The notes below the pieces were generated by a model. That model had not been told where the DNA came from and did not search any database. It saw only the letters and a list, made by a program, of their open reading frames with translations. Positions 12,106-23,384 of a stretch of 64,000 nucleotides of DNA are shown one piece after another. Origin of the DNA: Nosema muscidifuracis (lineage: Eukaryota; Microsporidia; Nosematidae); the NCBI GenBank assembly GCA_028335825.1, contig JAIOKI010000018.1, forward strand, positions 124,001 to 188,000. The letters are read 5' to 3'. The number at the start of each line of letters is the position of its first letter. Position 1 is the stretch's first letter. Both the position numbers and the translations under genes were made by a program.

Positions 12106-12786
12106 ATGGAATTGAGAAAAAATATTTTTTACATCGTTATAGTTGTTATAATAGTAGTGATGTTTTTAGTAGTTGTGTTACTTTCAGATGAAGATAATAC
12201 CTTAGCTAACAAAAATAATGGAGCTTATAACGATAAATTCGTTAAAGAGGTAGATAGATTTGTTGATGGAAAATCGGAAATCATTAACAAAAATGTGGCT
12301 AAAAGGATTTTATACAGTTATAGAGTTATGTTTCTTGCTAGCAATGATCTTTTTAAAAATATAATAGTTTTTGAACAAAGTAATTTTAAAGATACGGAAA
12401 AGATAGTACCTATCTATATATCAGAAACAGAATACAAGATGATTATAGAACTTTTTAATCATATTAGATCGTATATTAAATCGCATTTTAATGGGTTATC
12501 TAAAGAAGTTAATTATTATTATGAACTATCTAAATATCAATTTGATTCTCTTTTTCGTAATTATGATATGAAACAGTTACTTGGATATTTTCCTTCAATT
12601 GCTATGGAAAAAAATGAAAAATTCATTGATGATATTCTTAGTAAATCAGGAAGTTATTTAACTAAAGATCATCAAAAATTAATATCTGAAAAAAATATCA
12701 AAATGAATGATACTAATCGTCAATTTTCAGCTTTAGAATTGGTTTCATATTTTCTTATATCATTCTCTATTGGTAATCGTCAATAA
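12106..12786 (+). CDS. Anchored-family member 2: short signal-anchor protein
   Basis: A 226-residue protein, the shortest complete member. Basic residues 1-5 precede a strongly hydrophobic stretch at about 6-27, a clear signal anchor. The linker is only about 20 residues (DEDNTLANKNNGAYND), so the shared domain starts near residue 43. The domain carries the RILYSYRVMF helix (67-76), the IPIYIS-type strand before a long helix (here VPIYISETEYKM), the NEKFIDDIL helix and the terminal signature FSALELVSYF at about 207-216. VPIYISE here and IPIYVSK in the gene at 16496 occupy the same place, which supports homology beyond the end motif. The start follows ACCCCATTT. No catalytic motif is visible and function is unknown. 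Confidence 0.87.
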   Translation: MELRKNIFYIVIVVIIVVMFLVVVLLSDEDNTLANKNNGAYNDKFVKEVDRFVDGKSEIINKNVAKRILYSYRVMFLASNDLFKNIIVFEQSNFKDTEKIVPIYISETEYKMIIELFNHIRSYIKSHFNGLSKEVNYYYELSKYQFDSLFRNYDMKQLLGYFPSIAMEKNEKFIDDILSKSGSYLTKDHQKLISEKNIKMNDTNRQFSALELVSYFLISFSIGNRQ

Positions 12787-14493
12787 ATTTAAAGTGACAA
12801 CTAAATTAAAAATAAAATATTTAAGAATTATTTTTTGAAGTAATAGAATTTAATTTATAATATATGATTATTATATAGTTATTTAGTAAAAGTTTTAAAT
12901 TCTTAATATATGATTACTATTTTAAAAAGTTTTTATTAATTAAAAACAAATTTTTAGTTTAAATGTATTTGAAGGAATAAGTCCCTGTAATAATTTGTTC
13001 TATAACGATATAAAATAAATTATTAATACTACATATTTATATTTTAGACCATCATTAAGATTTAATTGTATTGTTATAATATTAAAGTACTTTTCTTTGA
13101 GGTAAGGATCATTTAAAGATTACTGACAAAATAATAAGTCGCATAGATTTTTAATTGATTTTTGAAATTTTATGTTTATCTTTGTTATGAAATAACTCAC
13201 TTTTTTATATAAATATAAGTTTCATAACTGTTAAGTTACTTTATATTAACATAAATAATTGACAAAGTTCTCGTTATAAAATTTATTTGATTTTTGAAAT
13301 TGGCCAATAGTTTTTTAGAGATTAAGAAAAAATTAATTTATCATCATATAAGAAGTAATTTAGTTTATTTATTATTATTACCCATGTAAATCACACCAGC
13401 TATATTTGAAATAATTTAAGAGGTAATTTAGTTTATTATCTATATAACTATATTATGTAATGATTATAAGTCATTAACTATTTCTACTCCCAGCTGATTT
13501 CCCTTTAAACATTTAATAAATATAAATTGTTTTATATCTACTAATACAACATAAAAGAAGACAAGACACTTTAATTTTCTGTTATAATTTTTGATCCATC
13601 AATTTGCGAATCTTCATTGATTTATCATTTCTAAAATATTTATCAGTTATATATAAAATTGATGACTAGCGTATAACGATCAAAAAAAGTTTAATATTTC
13701 TTCTTTTGGAATGTATCAAATGTTCAATATTTTTCAATTTCCTTAACATTATATTACAAACTTTCTTATTATGTATCATATTGTATTTATTTATAATGTT
13801 TGATTATTCTATCTTAACATTAAATAACCTACTCCATTTATTTGAAACTTTTCATTACAAGATTAATAATTTAATAAAAGAACAAAAAAAATATTTAAAA
13901 ATTTATATTAAGTTTATTATAGATCATCAAAGCATTCTAATATATTTTCCCAATCATTAAAGATTTATTTTTTGATAAAAAGACTTTCAACTTTTCAAAT
14001 ATGAATATTTAAAAAGTTTTAATTTATTATAATATTAACAGATTTCATAAATAGGGGTGATTTTTTAAAAAAAAGTGTACCCACATTTTTAGAATAATCT
14101 TTACAATTATTTTTAATTTAAATTTACTTTTCTTTAAATATAATTTTAATTGAATAATTCTATACCAGTCTAATAAAATTTTTCTTGTAGATATAATTTT
14201 TATATTACATGTCAAAAAAATCAAAATGATTTTAATCTAATAAATATTCTAAAAATTATTTAATTATTTCTTTTAAAGATCAAATTATTCATAATTAAAA
14301 TTTATATAATATCTTAAAAATATTGGTTTTTTTTAATGTATATATTCAAAATAGATTAAGAAATCACAAATATTTTAAATAGAATATGATATAATAAATA
14401 TATTAGTTAAAATTTAAGAGTTTTACTCCTTTAATAAAAAACTATTTATGTAAAAAGGAGATACTAATTTAACAATTTTTTCTTTACCCTTAT
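12787..14493. other. Intergenic, no gene; short inverted repeat upstream of 14494
   Basis: An open run at 13706-13960 lacks an ATG start and is Ile/Leu/Phe-rich noise. Just before the next gene an inverted repeat CTCCTTT (14426-14432) and AAAGGAG (14454-14460) spans a 21-base gap. CCC at 14487-14489 is the start-proximal motif of the 14494 gene. Confidence 0.55.
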
Positions 14494-15288
14494 ATGAACA
14501 TCTCAAACGCTTTTTTACTTTCTTTTGTTCTATTTTGTAGAACAGAACTTGCTAATACAGATCAAAGAATTAGTATAATTAATCCACATCAAGATAAGTT
14601 TCATGAAAAAGAACATAAATCGAATGGTGTGATCATTGAAGAAGTCAATGACGAAGGTGAGATTATTAATCCAGAAAATAGTAATAGATATAAATTTCAG
14701 GCTAAAACAGATTTTAAAACAGAAACAGAGAAAAATGATTTTTTTAACCAATCTTTGAATGATATTATTGATAGAAGTAGTGATAATTATGATAAAAAAA
14801 TGATGAAGAATCTTATATACAGTTTTAAAATAATTTGTGAGATGTCTGATGATCAGATAAGGCGAATAGGTATAGGTGAACTCCCAAATTGGTTTAATGG
14901 TAAAGTTAAGGTAAAAAATTTTATTAGTAGAAAACAGGCAGATAAGCTTCAAGAATATTTTGACGGAAATACTAAATGTTTTCGTACAAAGAATGGTATA
15001 ATTCTTTGGATTAATTTAATGATTGATACAAATGATAAAGCTTTTTTCAATTATTTGAACTCTAATGAAAAAATACAAGTATGGGATGACTTTTTTAAGA
15101 TAATCGAAAGGAATGAGGATGTTTTAAATGACTTATTGAAATCAAAAGAAAAAGATATACCTGCTGATATAAGAAAAGAATTAATTGCAAAGGATATTAA
15201 AACAAACGAAAATGGAAGAAGTATTTCATCCTTAGAACTAATTTTTGTAAGTCTTATTGGTTATTGGATAGATCATTCAAATATCTAG
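14494..15288 (+). CDS. Anchored-family member 3: probably secreted form
   Basis: A 264-residue protein. Its N-terminus MNISNAFLLSFVLFCRTELA looks like a cleavable signal peptide rather than the longer anchor of its paralogues, so this member may be released. Residues about 21-95 are a charged linker. The shared domain includes NLIYSFKIICEMSDDQIRRI (the YS helix followed by an acidic turn and an Ile-rich helix), NEDVLNDLL, and the C-terminal signature ISSLELIFVSL followed by a short tail. The start follows TACCCTTAT. An overlapping 140-codon minus-strand frame at 14530-14952 is a shadow and was left out. Compared with the genes at 12106 and 16496, the linker differs completely while the domain spacing is kept. 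Function is unknown. Confidence 0.87.
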   Translation: MNISNAFLLSFVLFCRTELANTDQRISIINPHQDKFHEKEHKSNGVIIEEVNDEGEIINPENSNRYKFQAKTDFKTETEKNDFFNQSLNDIIDRSSDNYDKKMMKNLIYSFKIICEMSDDQIRRIGIGELPNWFNGKVKVKNFISRKQADKLQEYFDGNTKCFRTKNGIILWINLMIDTNDKAFFNYLNSNEKIQVWDDFFKIIERNEDVLNDLLKSKEKDIPADIRKELIAKDIKTNENGRSISSLELIFVSLIGYWIDHSNI

Positions 15289-16495
15289 CATATGTTTTAC
15301 ATATTTCATTAATAAAAATAATTAATTCGTTTTGATGTTTGTAATCATTTGTGTTAAATTAAAAAGTTTATTTGTTAAATCATAATTATTGATGGATGTA
15401 TATTTTAGTATTAGAAATAATTGATTCTTAAATAATTTCATTTTAAAAAAAAATATCAGATAAAAAAGTTTCATATACAATATTTATAAAAAACGTATTT
15501 ATTAGAGTTGTTAAGGGCTCAAGGAATTTAATAAAAAAATTCATATGCAATATATCTAAAAAGAGAATTTTTTAAGTAACATAAATTGCATTATCAAGTA
15601 AGGCTAAGAGTTTTTTATACAAAGATACTCGATTTTATTAATATATTCTTGTACTTAGTAATTTCTTTATTTTATTTAGTTCGTAGTTCCTATAAAATTT
15701 TATATGTAAAAATCTTAAAGCTTTATTAAGTCATTATTTGATCGACTGTTTTCGTTATCTGATTGCAATGAGACCACTTATTATTTATTTTTACTAGAAA
15801 TATATATCTGTCTATAACCTATACAACTGAATTCTCTTTGTTAATTAATGGAATAGTACGATGTCTAAATAGCTTTTATTAATTATACTTGTTTTATATC
15901 TTTCTATATAGATTGATATTTTAAGTCTCTTCTATGTTTATAAATAAATAATATTAATTTATATTAAATTAAGAATATTTAATTATTAATAAGTGGATTT
16001 CAAATATATAATAAAGACAAAATAATTTTAACTCCTTTTTTTTATAATTTATAGATGTCTAAAATGATCTTCTTAGTGACAGACAATAAACTAAAACTGA
16101 TCATAAGACCATCAATAATAATAATAAATAAGAATTAATTAATTAGCGTCTCCTATAACGTGTTCTAATTATGAAATGATAACTTTTAAATGTATTAGTA
16201 GAAAGTTTTAATACTAAAGATTGATACACATATAGTATTATGCATACATAAATACTTTTTATTTTATAGTTGATAAACATAATTAATTGTAAATTAAATT
16301 ATAATTTAACTGTCAAATATTTCTTTTTTATTACAAAAAATGAAAAAAAAACGAATATCTTTTAAAAAAGAAAAAATCAATATTTGTAAAAATAATCTAA
16401 GATAAATCAAATTTATTAATAAAAATTTACTGATATATTTATTACAGTATAATATAAATTTTATTATAAAATAAAATCATAATCAATATGGGTTA
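15289..16495. other. Intergenic, no gene; possible faint integrase-like trace
   Basis: No supportable gene. The minus strand at about 15.70-15.85 kb reads faintly like part of a retroelement integrase, but the match is too short to call. The rest is AT-rich filler. GGG at 16490-16492 lies just before the 16496 ATG, in place of the usual CCC. Confidence 0.45.
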
Positions 16496-17338
16496 ATGGA
16501 TATAATTAGTTATAAAATTGGATTATTTATTTTATTTAGTATTGTTTTTATTGTATCTGCGTGCATAATGTTACCAGATAGATTACAAATAGGTAGAAAA
16601 AATACACCATCTAATCCTCCTGATGTTAAGCCTTCTAATGATAATAATAAGAAACAAAATTTAAATGATAATACAGTTAACAATGAGGAAACTCATGATA
16701 ATGAAGAAAATATAAGTAGTACTGATAAAATATCAAATGATAATAATATACAGAATAATGTCTATACATCTTCTGATCCCGTATTAGATACCGCAATTAA
16801 CGAAATTATTGATGAATATAAAGATAATATAAACAAAGATCTTCTGAAAGCATTTATGTATAGCATTAACGTTATTGCATATATAAAAAAAGATCAGATC
16901 GAAAAGATCGTAAGAAGTTTAGAATTTGATCCTAATGATTCCAATATACGTATTCCTATATATGTGTCTAAAAAAGAAGTGGATTATATTCATAAATACA
17001 CTAGTTGCAGAAGATATCCTTTAAATGCTACTTTTTATTATCTAAAAAAAATTATAATTCAAAATATAATTAATGAACTTGTCGATACATTTAGATCTTA
17101 TTTATACGGATCAGAGCCAGGAATTATTAAAGGTAATCCCAAAATGGTACTTGTAAACAATCAAAATTTAATTAATTCTTTTATAGAATCCTTATCTAAT
17201 ACTGTATCTGAGAATTTAAAAGATATTATTTGTAGTAAAACTTTAAGAGTTCGTAATTTTGAGACTTTATTTAGTCCACTTGAGTTGACTTTCTATTCGG
17301 TAGTAATTAATGCATTAAGTTATGAAGAGATTGATTAG
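16496..17338 (+). CDS. Anchored-family member 4: signal-anchor protein with Asn-rich linker
   Basis: A 280-residue protein. Residues about 7-26 (IGLFILFSIVFIVSACIM) form a signal anchor. A linker of about 65 residues rich in Asn, Asp and Glu follows, then the shared domain from about residue 95 (DPVLDTAINEIIDEY). Domain landmarks are AFMYSINVIAYIKKDQIEKI, IPIYVSKKEVDYI, NQNLINSFIESL and the signature FSPLELTFYSVVINAL near the end. This is one of the clearest copies and a useful reference for the family. The ATG follows ATGGGTTA, a GGG-type motif. The gene is separated by about 1.2 kb from its upstream paralogue, so the copies are not packed as an operon-like cluster. Location in the secretory pathway is inferred; no biochemical role can be read. 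Confidence 0.88.
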   Translation: MDIISYKIGLFILFSIVFIVSACIMLPDRLQIGRKNTPSNPPDVKPSNDNNKKQNLNDNTVNNEETHDNEENISSTDKISNDNNIQNNVYTSSDPVLDTAINEIIDEYKDNINKDLLKAFMYSINVIAYIKKDQIEKIVRSLEFDPNDSNIRIPIYVSKKEVDYIHKYTSCRRYPLNATFYYLKKIIIQNIINELVDTFRSYLYGSEPGIIKGNPKMVLVNNQNLINSFIESLSNTVSENLKDIICSKTLRVRNFETLFSPLELTFYSVVINALSYEEID

Positions 17339-18439
17339 GATAAATTAAAAAAATATCTTAAAAATGATTTATTAATTGTATTTTTAAATAACACAAAAAA
17401 TTTAATTTATAATATTTGTACTCTGACTTTACTATTTCTAAGCTTTACATATAAATATATCTTCTTTTTCATATTTCTTATTATATTTACTAATAAAGAT
17501 AATAATCTATGATTTATATTAATTTTTTTTATTGTTAGATGTTTAATTAAGCAAAATTATTCATAAAACTGTTAACAAATTAAAAAAATAATAAATAAAG
17601 TATGCTGTTTATGATACATCTCACTATATATATCATTAAAATTGATGTATGGTTATGATATTTAATTAAGAAAACTATATATTTTATTCTGAGAAACAAT
17701 AAAATATTGTAAAACTAAAAAATAAAACAATTCAAGGTAAATTTTTGAAGAAAATAGGTTAGATTATATAAGATATATAATTATATATTAACAAATTATT
17801 AAGTATTATATTTCGTATTAGGAAATATTATAAAAAAGATACATAAACCAAGTGGGAGTCTTAGATTCGTTAATAATTTTATGGCTATTAATGATATATT
17901 AAAATATAATTATGAGTTAACGCATATCAGGTACGTTTAAAACATATTAAAGATTCAAAATATTTATAGCAGAAAATTTGAAGATGGATTTTATCAAATA
18001 ATAAGAATATAAGACAGTTTTGAATTTGAAGTTAATTTTTATGAATTAAATAACATAATAAAGTTATTAAAATTATTTTTGATTCTACAAATAGTAATTA
18101 GTACAATCTTTGAGACATAAGAAGATATAATGGAAAGGTTTATATGTATGCTAGGAGAAAAGAAAGCATGTAGAAATTTTTGAGGAGATATTAATATAAA
18201 AAATACAGTGTAGTTTATAAGAAGTGAAATTATTGAGAGTAATTTTAATGAAGATGATACATCTAAAATTAAGAAGAACAAGATATTAGAATATGCATTG
18301 CGAGAAGTATGACTGAGATTAGAGAATGGTTTAGATTCTTTAATAAGACATTGTATCAAGATATAATTTAACAAAGAGTTTAAAAATGAGATAATTTAAC
18401 GGATTAAAAAAATAAAACAAAAACGATGAGTAAGCTTAA
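17339..18439. other. Intergenic, no gene seen
   Basis: AT-rich sequence. A 111-codon minus-strand open run at 18039-18374 is taken as chance. It lies directly before the Ty3/gypsy fossil and may be decayed element DNA. Confidence 0.5.
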
Positions 18440-19620
18440 GATAGTAAACTACAATAAGCCTTTTTTGTTAAGAATTGATACAAATAATATTTATATATGT
18501 GTTTAATTTCAAAAGAATAATTTAGATCAATAAGCATCAAAATAGTTCACTCAGATTGAATCTGCTAATAAGATTTTAGAGAAAGAGATGTATGAATTTT
18601 CTGAAGCAGTAAAAATTCGAGTATTAGCTTCAAGTAGGAAATTAAAAACAAGATAGAATAAAAGTATATAGTGAAATAAGATAGAAACCAAATTTTAATA
18701 ATGAAAGAATAATAGATGTATCAAAAAAATACAGGAATTCGATTTTACAACAGATTACAAGAAATAAGATAATTCGATAATTGCAGATTTTTTAAGTTGT
18801 ATTCATATATAGAAGAAAAAACATGTAACGAATAAAAAAGGAGAAGTATATTTGCAATATGAATATCGAAGAAAGGTTAAAATTTCAAAGTATGAGAAAA
18901 GACTTAATTAAAAAATATTATAAATGAATAGGACACAAAATTTTAATCATTATAATTTATGAAATGAAGCTGAAATATTATTTTCCTGAAATTAAACAGA
19001 ACAAATTAAAAATGCGAGACATACTAGATAAATAATATAAGGAATTGAGTGGGTGTAATTTTGTAAGAACAGATAGGTTTTAATAAAAATTACATCGAAT
19101 CCTGTAGAATTTATAGAATATGTGATGTCTAATTTTATGGCAGTAAACTAATATATTAGAAGAATTTAGAGACGTGTTATTGATCAAAATTGGAGATGTA
19201 ATATTTGATTTGTTTAGAAGTGTTCTCCTATGGAAAGGAACTAGAAGAGTTGATAACAAATAATGGTTAAGAATTTAAACATACTTAAAAGTAATGGACT
19301 GGTTTAGAGTATCATAGTAATTTTGAGAGTAGTTATATCTAAAGTCTTGGAAAGGTGATTAGAGTCTTGAGATATTTAATATGATCTACCATAGTAGGAT
19401 TAAATCACACAATCGAAGGCATTAGACATAATTAAGATAAATTAACTATCAAAAATGGTCCTTAAGTAAGTTATAGTGATTATTCCTTGTAAGGAAACAA
19501 TAGGTATTTGTGAATAATTAAATAGTTAGAGTTTCAAAGAAGATTACCCTCTGAAATCTTAGTAAGTATGAAAAAAAAGATTTATTAAAAGATGTATAAT
19601 TATAGAGATTTTTATATATG
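18440..19620 (+). mobile_element. Ty3/gypsy pol fossil A (RNase H and integrase)
   Basis: Fossil of an LTR retrotransposon of the Ty3/gypsy lineage, plus strand. About 18440-18815 reads as the RNase H domain, and about 18840-19450 as integrase, including the core around the second catalytic aspartate and the downstream helix region. It is heavily decayed, with many breaks spread throughout and base composition drifted to the AT-rich background, so it looks old. No LTRs were recognised and the ends are approximate. Confidence 0.65.
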
Positions 19621-20299
19621 AAGCTTAGAAATAAGCCTCTTTATAATTTGAGGGTATAAAGATTTAAGTACATTACTAACCGTCTTTGATGGAATTGTAT
19701 ATTTAATTATCCCTTAATTTTATTATGATAAATACATTTTTATAATGTTACATCATTTTAAATTATAAAAGAAGTTTTTAATGTTCTAAATTAAATTTAT
19801 ATAAAAAGAACTGTTCCAAACTTTTCTTATTTATATTTAGTAACAAGATTTTAATATACTTTACACTTAAATTTGTTATGATAATTAAATATCAAGTAAA
19901 ATATAATAATATTTTTTCTTTTATTTGTCATTGATATTTGATAAATATTATAAGTTTCTTATAAAACTTCAGAATGATATACTTTATAAAAAAACATATT
20001 TATGTTTTGACTTTTATTTTTGTTAAAAAATTAATTTAGCTTGTCAAATTCATGATAAATTAAATTTATTGTTTCGTAAAATATCAAGTTTAAGAAATTT
20101 GAAATAAAATAAAAGAACAAACTTTTATTTTAAATACTTAATTAATTATTATTTATACAAAATAAATATAATTGAGTTATTCATTTTTGAAATTAATTCT
20201 TACATGTACGAAATAAACTTAATTTAATTGAATATTTAGTTTTTTAATTTAACTAATTTTTTATCAAATTATTTAAAAAAAAATAATTTTTTGTTTTCA
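19621..20299. other. Intergenic, no gene seen
   Basis: AT-rich with dense stops. No CCC or GGG run lies close to the ATG at 20300, unlike most neighbours. Confidence 0.5.
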
Positions 20300-21313
20300 A
20301 TGGCCCATAGAAATGATAAAAAAATATCGTACGTTGTAGGTAGTATTGTTATATTACTGATTTTATATAATATGTCCCCTAATAAAGAAAATGAAATAAT
20401 TAATGAATTCCAAGATAGGTCAGATAATGATGAAAGTAGTTATGAGTATAAAAATCTGATTAGTGATAGTAATGAATCCTATAAAGATAATGATGATGAA
20501 AGTTCAATTACTAATAGTAATGAATCATGTAAAGACGATGATTCTGATTTTACTTATAAAAATGATTATTCGTATAGAAACAATTATAATGGAGAGTCTG
20601 ATAATCAAAGTAAAACAGAATTTAATAATCACTTCGATACAGAAGATAATAAAAATAATGAAGAGTCTAATAATCAAAGTAAAACAAAATATAATAATAA
20701 AAATAATCCGAGTCAAGGAATGGCTTTTGATAAAAACATAAAATATCTGAAAAAAGATTTAATATTTGATAAAGCTGTAGGTGATGTAATAAATAAAATT
20801 GATGACTCAAAACATCAAAATATTTATAGAGCACTTCTCTACTGTGAAAAGGCAGTAACATGTATGCCTAAAAATTTAATAAAAAATATAGTCGTTTCGT
20901 ATAGAAAAAATATAAAAAATGAAGATAAAATTGAATTGTTGTATTTGTCAAATGAAGAGGTAGATATTGTTTATGACTTTTTCGAGAACGAAAGAATAAA
21001 TTTTGGTAGTGATGATATGTATATAGTAGAAAGTACTTTAATGGATACACTACTTTATATATATGATGTGTACAATAATATTATTAATGATGATAAATTA
21101 CCTCATCTAGGAAATGTATCTAGAATGGCTGTTAAATATAACAAGGATCTTTTTGATATAATGAAAAATTCGATTATAGAAGCTTTTCCTGATTTTGTAG
21201 TAGATCTCATATTTAAGAAGTCTATTCATGTATCAGGTGAAGATCATATTTTCAATCTATTTGAGCTACACTTATATCACAATTTAATATTTGCATTAGA
21301 CAGAGACAAATGA
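20300..21313 (+). CDS. Anchored-family member 5: long Asn/Ser/Asp linker
   Basis: A 337-residue protein starting at ATG 20300 (MAHRNDKK). An in-frame TTG nine bases upstream could extend the open frame but is not a likely start. Residues about 8-25 (SYVVGSIVILLILYNM) form the signal anchor. The linker, residues about 26-140, is the longest of the family and contains internal duplications: SNES(Y/C)KD twice, and ES(D/N)NQSKT twice. The shared domain follows, with ALLYCEKAVTCMPKNLIKNI, NKDLFDIMKNSIIEAFPDF, LIFKKSIHV and the end signature FNLFELHLYHNLIFAL. The IIEAFP...FKK segment is closely matched by the gene at 26658, so these two are sister copies. The repeat-rich linker suggests growth by slippage. 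Confidence 0.87.
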   Translation: MAHRNDKKISYVVGSIVILLILYNMSPNKENEIINEFQDRSDNDESSYEYKNLISDSNESYKDNDDESSITNSNESCKDDDSDFTYKNDYSYRNNYNGESDNQSKTEFNNHFDTEDNKNNEESNNQSKTKYNNKNNPSQGMAFDKNIKYLKKDLIFDKAVGDVINKIDDSKHQNIYRALLYCEKAVTCMPKNLIKNIVVSYRKNIKNEDKIELLYLSNEEVDIVYDFFENERINFGSDDMYIVESTLMDTLLYIYDVYNNIINDDKLPHLGNVSRMAVKYNKDLFDIMKNSIIEAFPDFVVDLIFKKSIHVSGEDHIFNLFELHLYHNLIFALDRDK

Positions 21314-22269
21314 ATAAATTAAAAGATTGAGATTTTATACTTATTTATTATAAATTTATATAGTATGTCATCATGAGTTATTATAAGATGAATAAGAAAT
21401 TAAAATGACATATTTACATAAGTTAAATAGTTTTAGATGAAATATTAGACTTTATAATTGATGTTTCTTAAATATACAGAATTGAACACTGAAGGTGAGA
21501 TAATAATTGATAACTGTGTCAGAAATAAATCAATAAGTTTCTTACTTCTAACAACATTACCTATCTCATCTTGATTTTTGATTGTAAAGCTTTTTAGAAC
21601 AATTTTAAGTATCTTAGTTTGCTTAGAGGATTCGATTTTATTTTCAAATTTTATTTCAGTTCTATATCTTCGTTAAAAATTTGTTACTAAATTTTTATGT
21701 AACTACTTATAAAATAATTATAAATTAATACTTTATAGATAGACTGAATGAATGAAGAATATTTATATATGTATTTTCCCTCTGTCTCTACTATCCTTAA
21801 ATTATCAAAGCCTATGATTTACTTCTATTATTACAAGTCTCCCTGATTTTATCAATAATTAGTATCATATTTATTAAGCTTTACTCAATAGATCTTTAAA
21901 TTTAATCTAACTTCATTTTCTTTGTAGTAATTTATTTAATTTGAAAATCATTGTTATTATTTCTATAAAACATATTATGGTGTTCTTTACATTTTAAGAT
22001 TCACATATTAACGTCTAACAAATAAATCTGTAATAAAATATAACTTCATCATTAAGGTATGAAGAATTAATCTTAATTTGTCTTTGTTAGAGTTGTACTT
22101 TAGAGAAGATATGGCACTATTTTTATAGTAAAAAATAGTTATCTATTAATATATTTAAAAGTCAATTAATATTTTAAATAAATAACCCTTAACTTATAAA
22201 TCATAACAGACATATTTAGAGATATTCTCACCGAGACACATAATTTTTAGATTGGTATAATTGAAAATG
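21314..22269. other. Intergenic, no gene; contains one arm of a 40-bp direct repeat
   Basis: No gene. A 40-bp segment at 22169-22208 recurs exactly at 25942-25981. Confidence 0.55.
22169..22208. repeat. 40-bp direct repeat, left copy
   Basis: Begins ATATTTTAAATAAATAACCC and ends AAATCATAACA. It is identical over 40 bases to 25942-25981. Just beyond the exact match the two copies differ by one base and then both read ACAT, so the original match was a little longer. The two copies bracket about 3.7 kb holding the LINE fossil and the 23385-24275 gene. Confidence 0.9.
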
Positions 22270-23170
22270 AACTCAGAAAAATCAACTACAAACTCGGAAA
22301 TAAGCTTAGAGAGCGCAAAAGTACGTAAAAGCGAATAAGGATATGAATATTCGAAGATGCTCATGGATATTCATTTGATTAGACCAAAGATAAGATAATA
22401 TCTATCATTTAAGTGAGATGCAAAAAGCTGTTCAAAGTCAAACTGTAAACGCTAAAAAAATAATAAATGCTTTGAATGATCGTACGACATTGATAATTAA
22501 TTACTATACTTGAATTATAGAAATGGAACCAAATGAATACAGAGAAATAAATGAGAACATTTGCCATATACACCAGAAACCTGTTTGCAAAGAAAGGTTG
22601 TATTTCTCGAGGAAAAACTAGGAGGATGTGTAAAAAATATTACTGCAATTATACCTAATTTTAGACGAAATGAAGTAATCTATACTTAGAATACGAGCTA
22701 TAAAAAATCAAAGGATAAAAGTAATAATCATCTTTCAAAAATAAAACCTTTTTTAATAAGTAAAAATTATTTAGAAGAAGTCCAAAAGAACAGTTTATAT
22801 AGTGATATTACAAACAAATATAACCTTTAAAAGCAATTTAGATATCGAACAGATCCTATAATCATCACGAAAGATTCTTCAACATAGCTGACAAGAGGAA
22901 TTATAACTACAAGGTCGGAGGAAGCACTATAGGATACAAATATATATCTAGAAATAAATAATAAGTTCATTTACTGAAATGAGAAAATAAAGACGGTCGA
23001 TTACCTGGGTAAGCAGTGTGATATAATGCTAATGTATGACTACATGAGACACCATAACGAAGCCCTACGATGCTTCTATCTACATATTTCAGACTTACAA
23101 AAATAAGGAATCATTTAGTCTAAGAATGTAAAGAAATAAAATTTATTCTAGAATTGCGATTAGTATAGAT
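22270..23170 (+). mobile_element. LINE fossil, Dong/R4-type, 3-prime half
   Basis: Decayed non-LTR retrotransposon on the plus strand. The segment about 22430-22660 reads as the reverse-transcriptase thumb region: a run around INYYT, then MEPNEYREINENI, then CKERLYFSRKKLGG (in this lineage typically CKERLYLPR..LG). About 22960-23110 reads as the C-terminal zinc-finger and endonuclease approach: KTVDYLGKQCDIML followed by YDYMRHHNEALRCF, a hallmark of microsporidian R4/Dong-like elements that carry a restriction-like endonuclease. Stops and frame changes are frequent, and the endonuclease catalytic part after 23110 is unreadable. No poly(A) tail or target duplication was recognised. The visible portion corresponds to roughly the last third of a full element. 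Confidence 0.75.
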
Positions 23171-23384
23171 ATTAAATATAACAAACCTGATATATTAATA
23201 ATTTACCCTTAGTAAATAAAGCAAAAAAAAGACCTCAACTATTAATAATTAGATTTGAATTAGATTATTTAAACTGATTAAAATTTTATTATGTTATTAA
23301 AAATATTTTTTTCTTATTTTATCCGTTATAAAAGTTTTGAAACAGAAAAAATGGAAATATAATTAAATATGACGTCAAAAAGAA
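23171..23384. other. Short spacer after LINE fossil
   Basis: AT-rich, with no feature seen. It contains the 3-prime flank of the minus-strand gene that ends at 23385. Confidence 0.5.

Noticed and set aside
13706-13960. 84-codon hydrophobic open frame
   Set aside because: It opens at TTG rather than ATG, is made of Ile/Leu/Phe/Tyr as expected from random AT-rich DNA, and has no start motif.
14530-14952. 140-codon minus-strand open frame
   Set aside because: It lies antisense within the better supported family gene at 14494, lacks a family match and is hydrophobic noise.
18039-18374. 111-codon minus-strand open frame
   Set aside because: It has no start motif or family and lies next to a retroelement fossil on the other strand, so it is probably a chance frame in decayed element DNA.
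20463-21050. Several short open frames on both strands inside the 20300 gene
   Set aside because: They are shadows of the repeat-rich linker and domain of the real gene in other frames.
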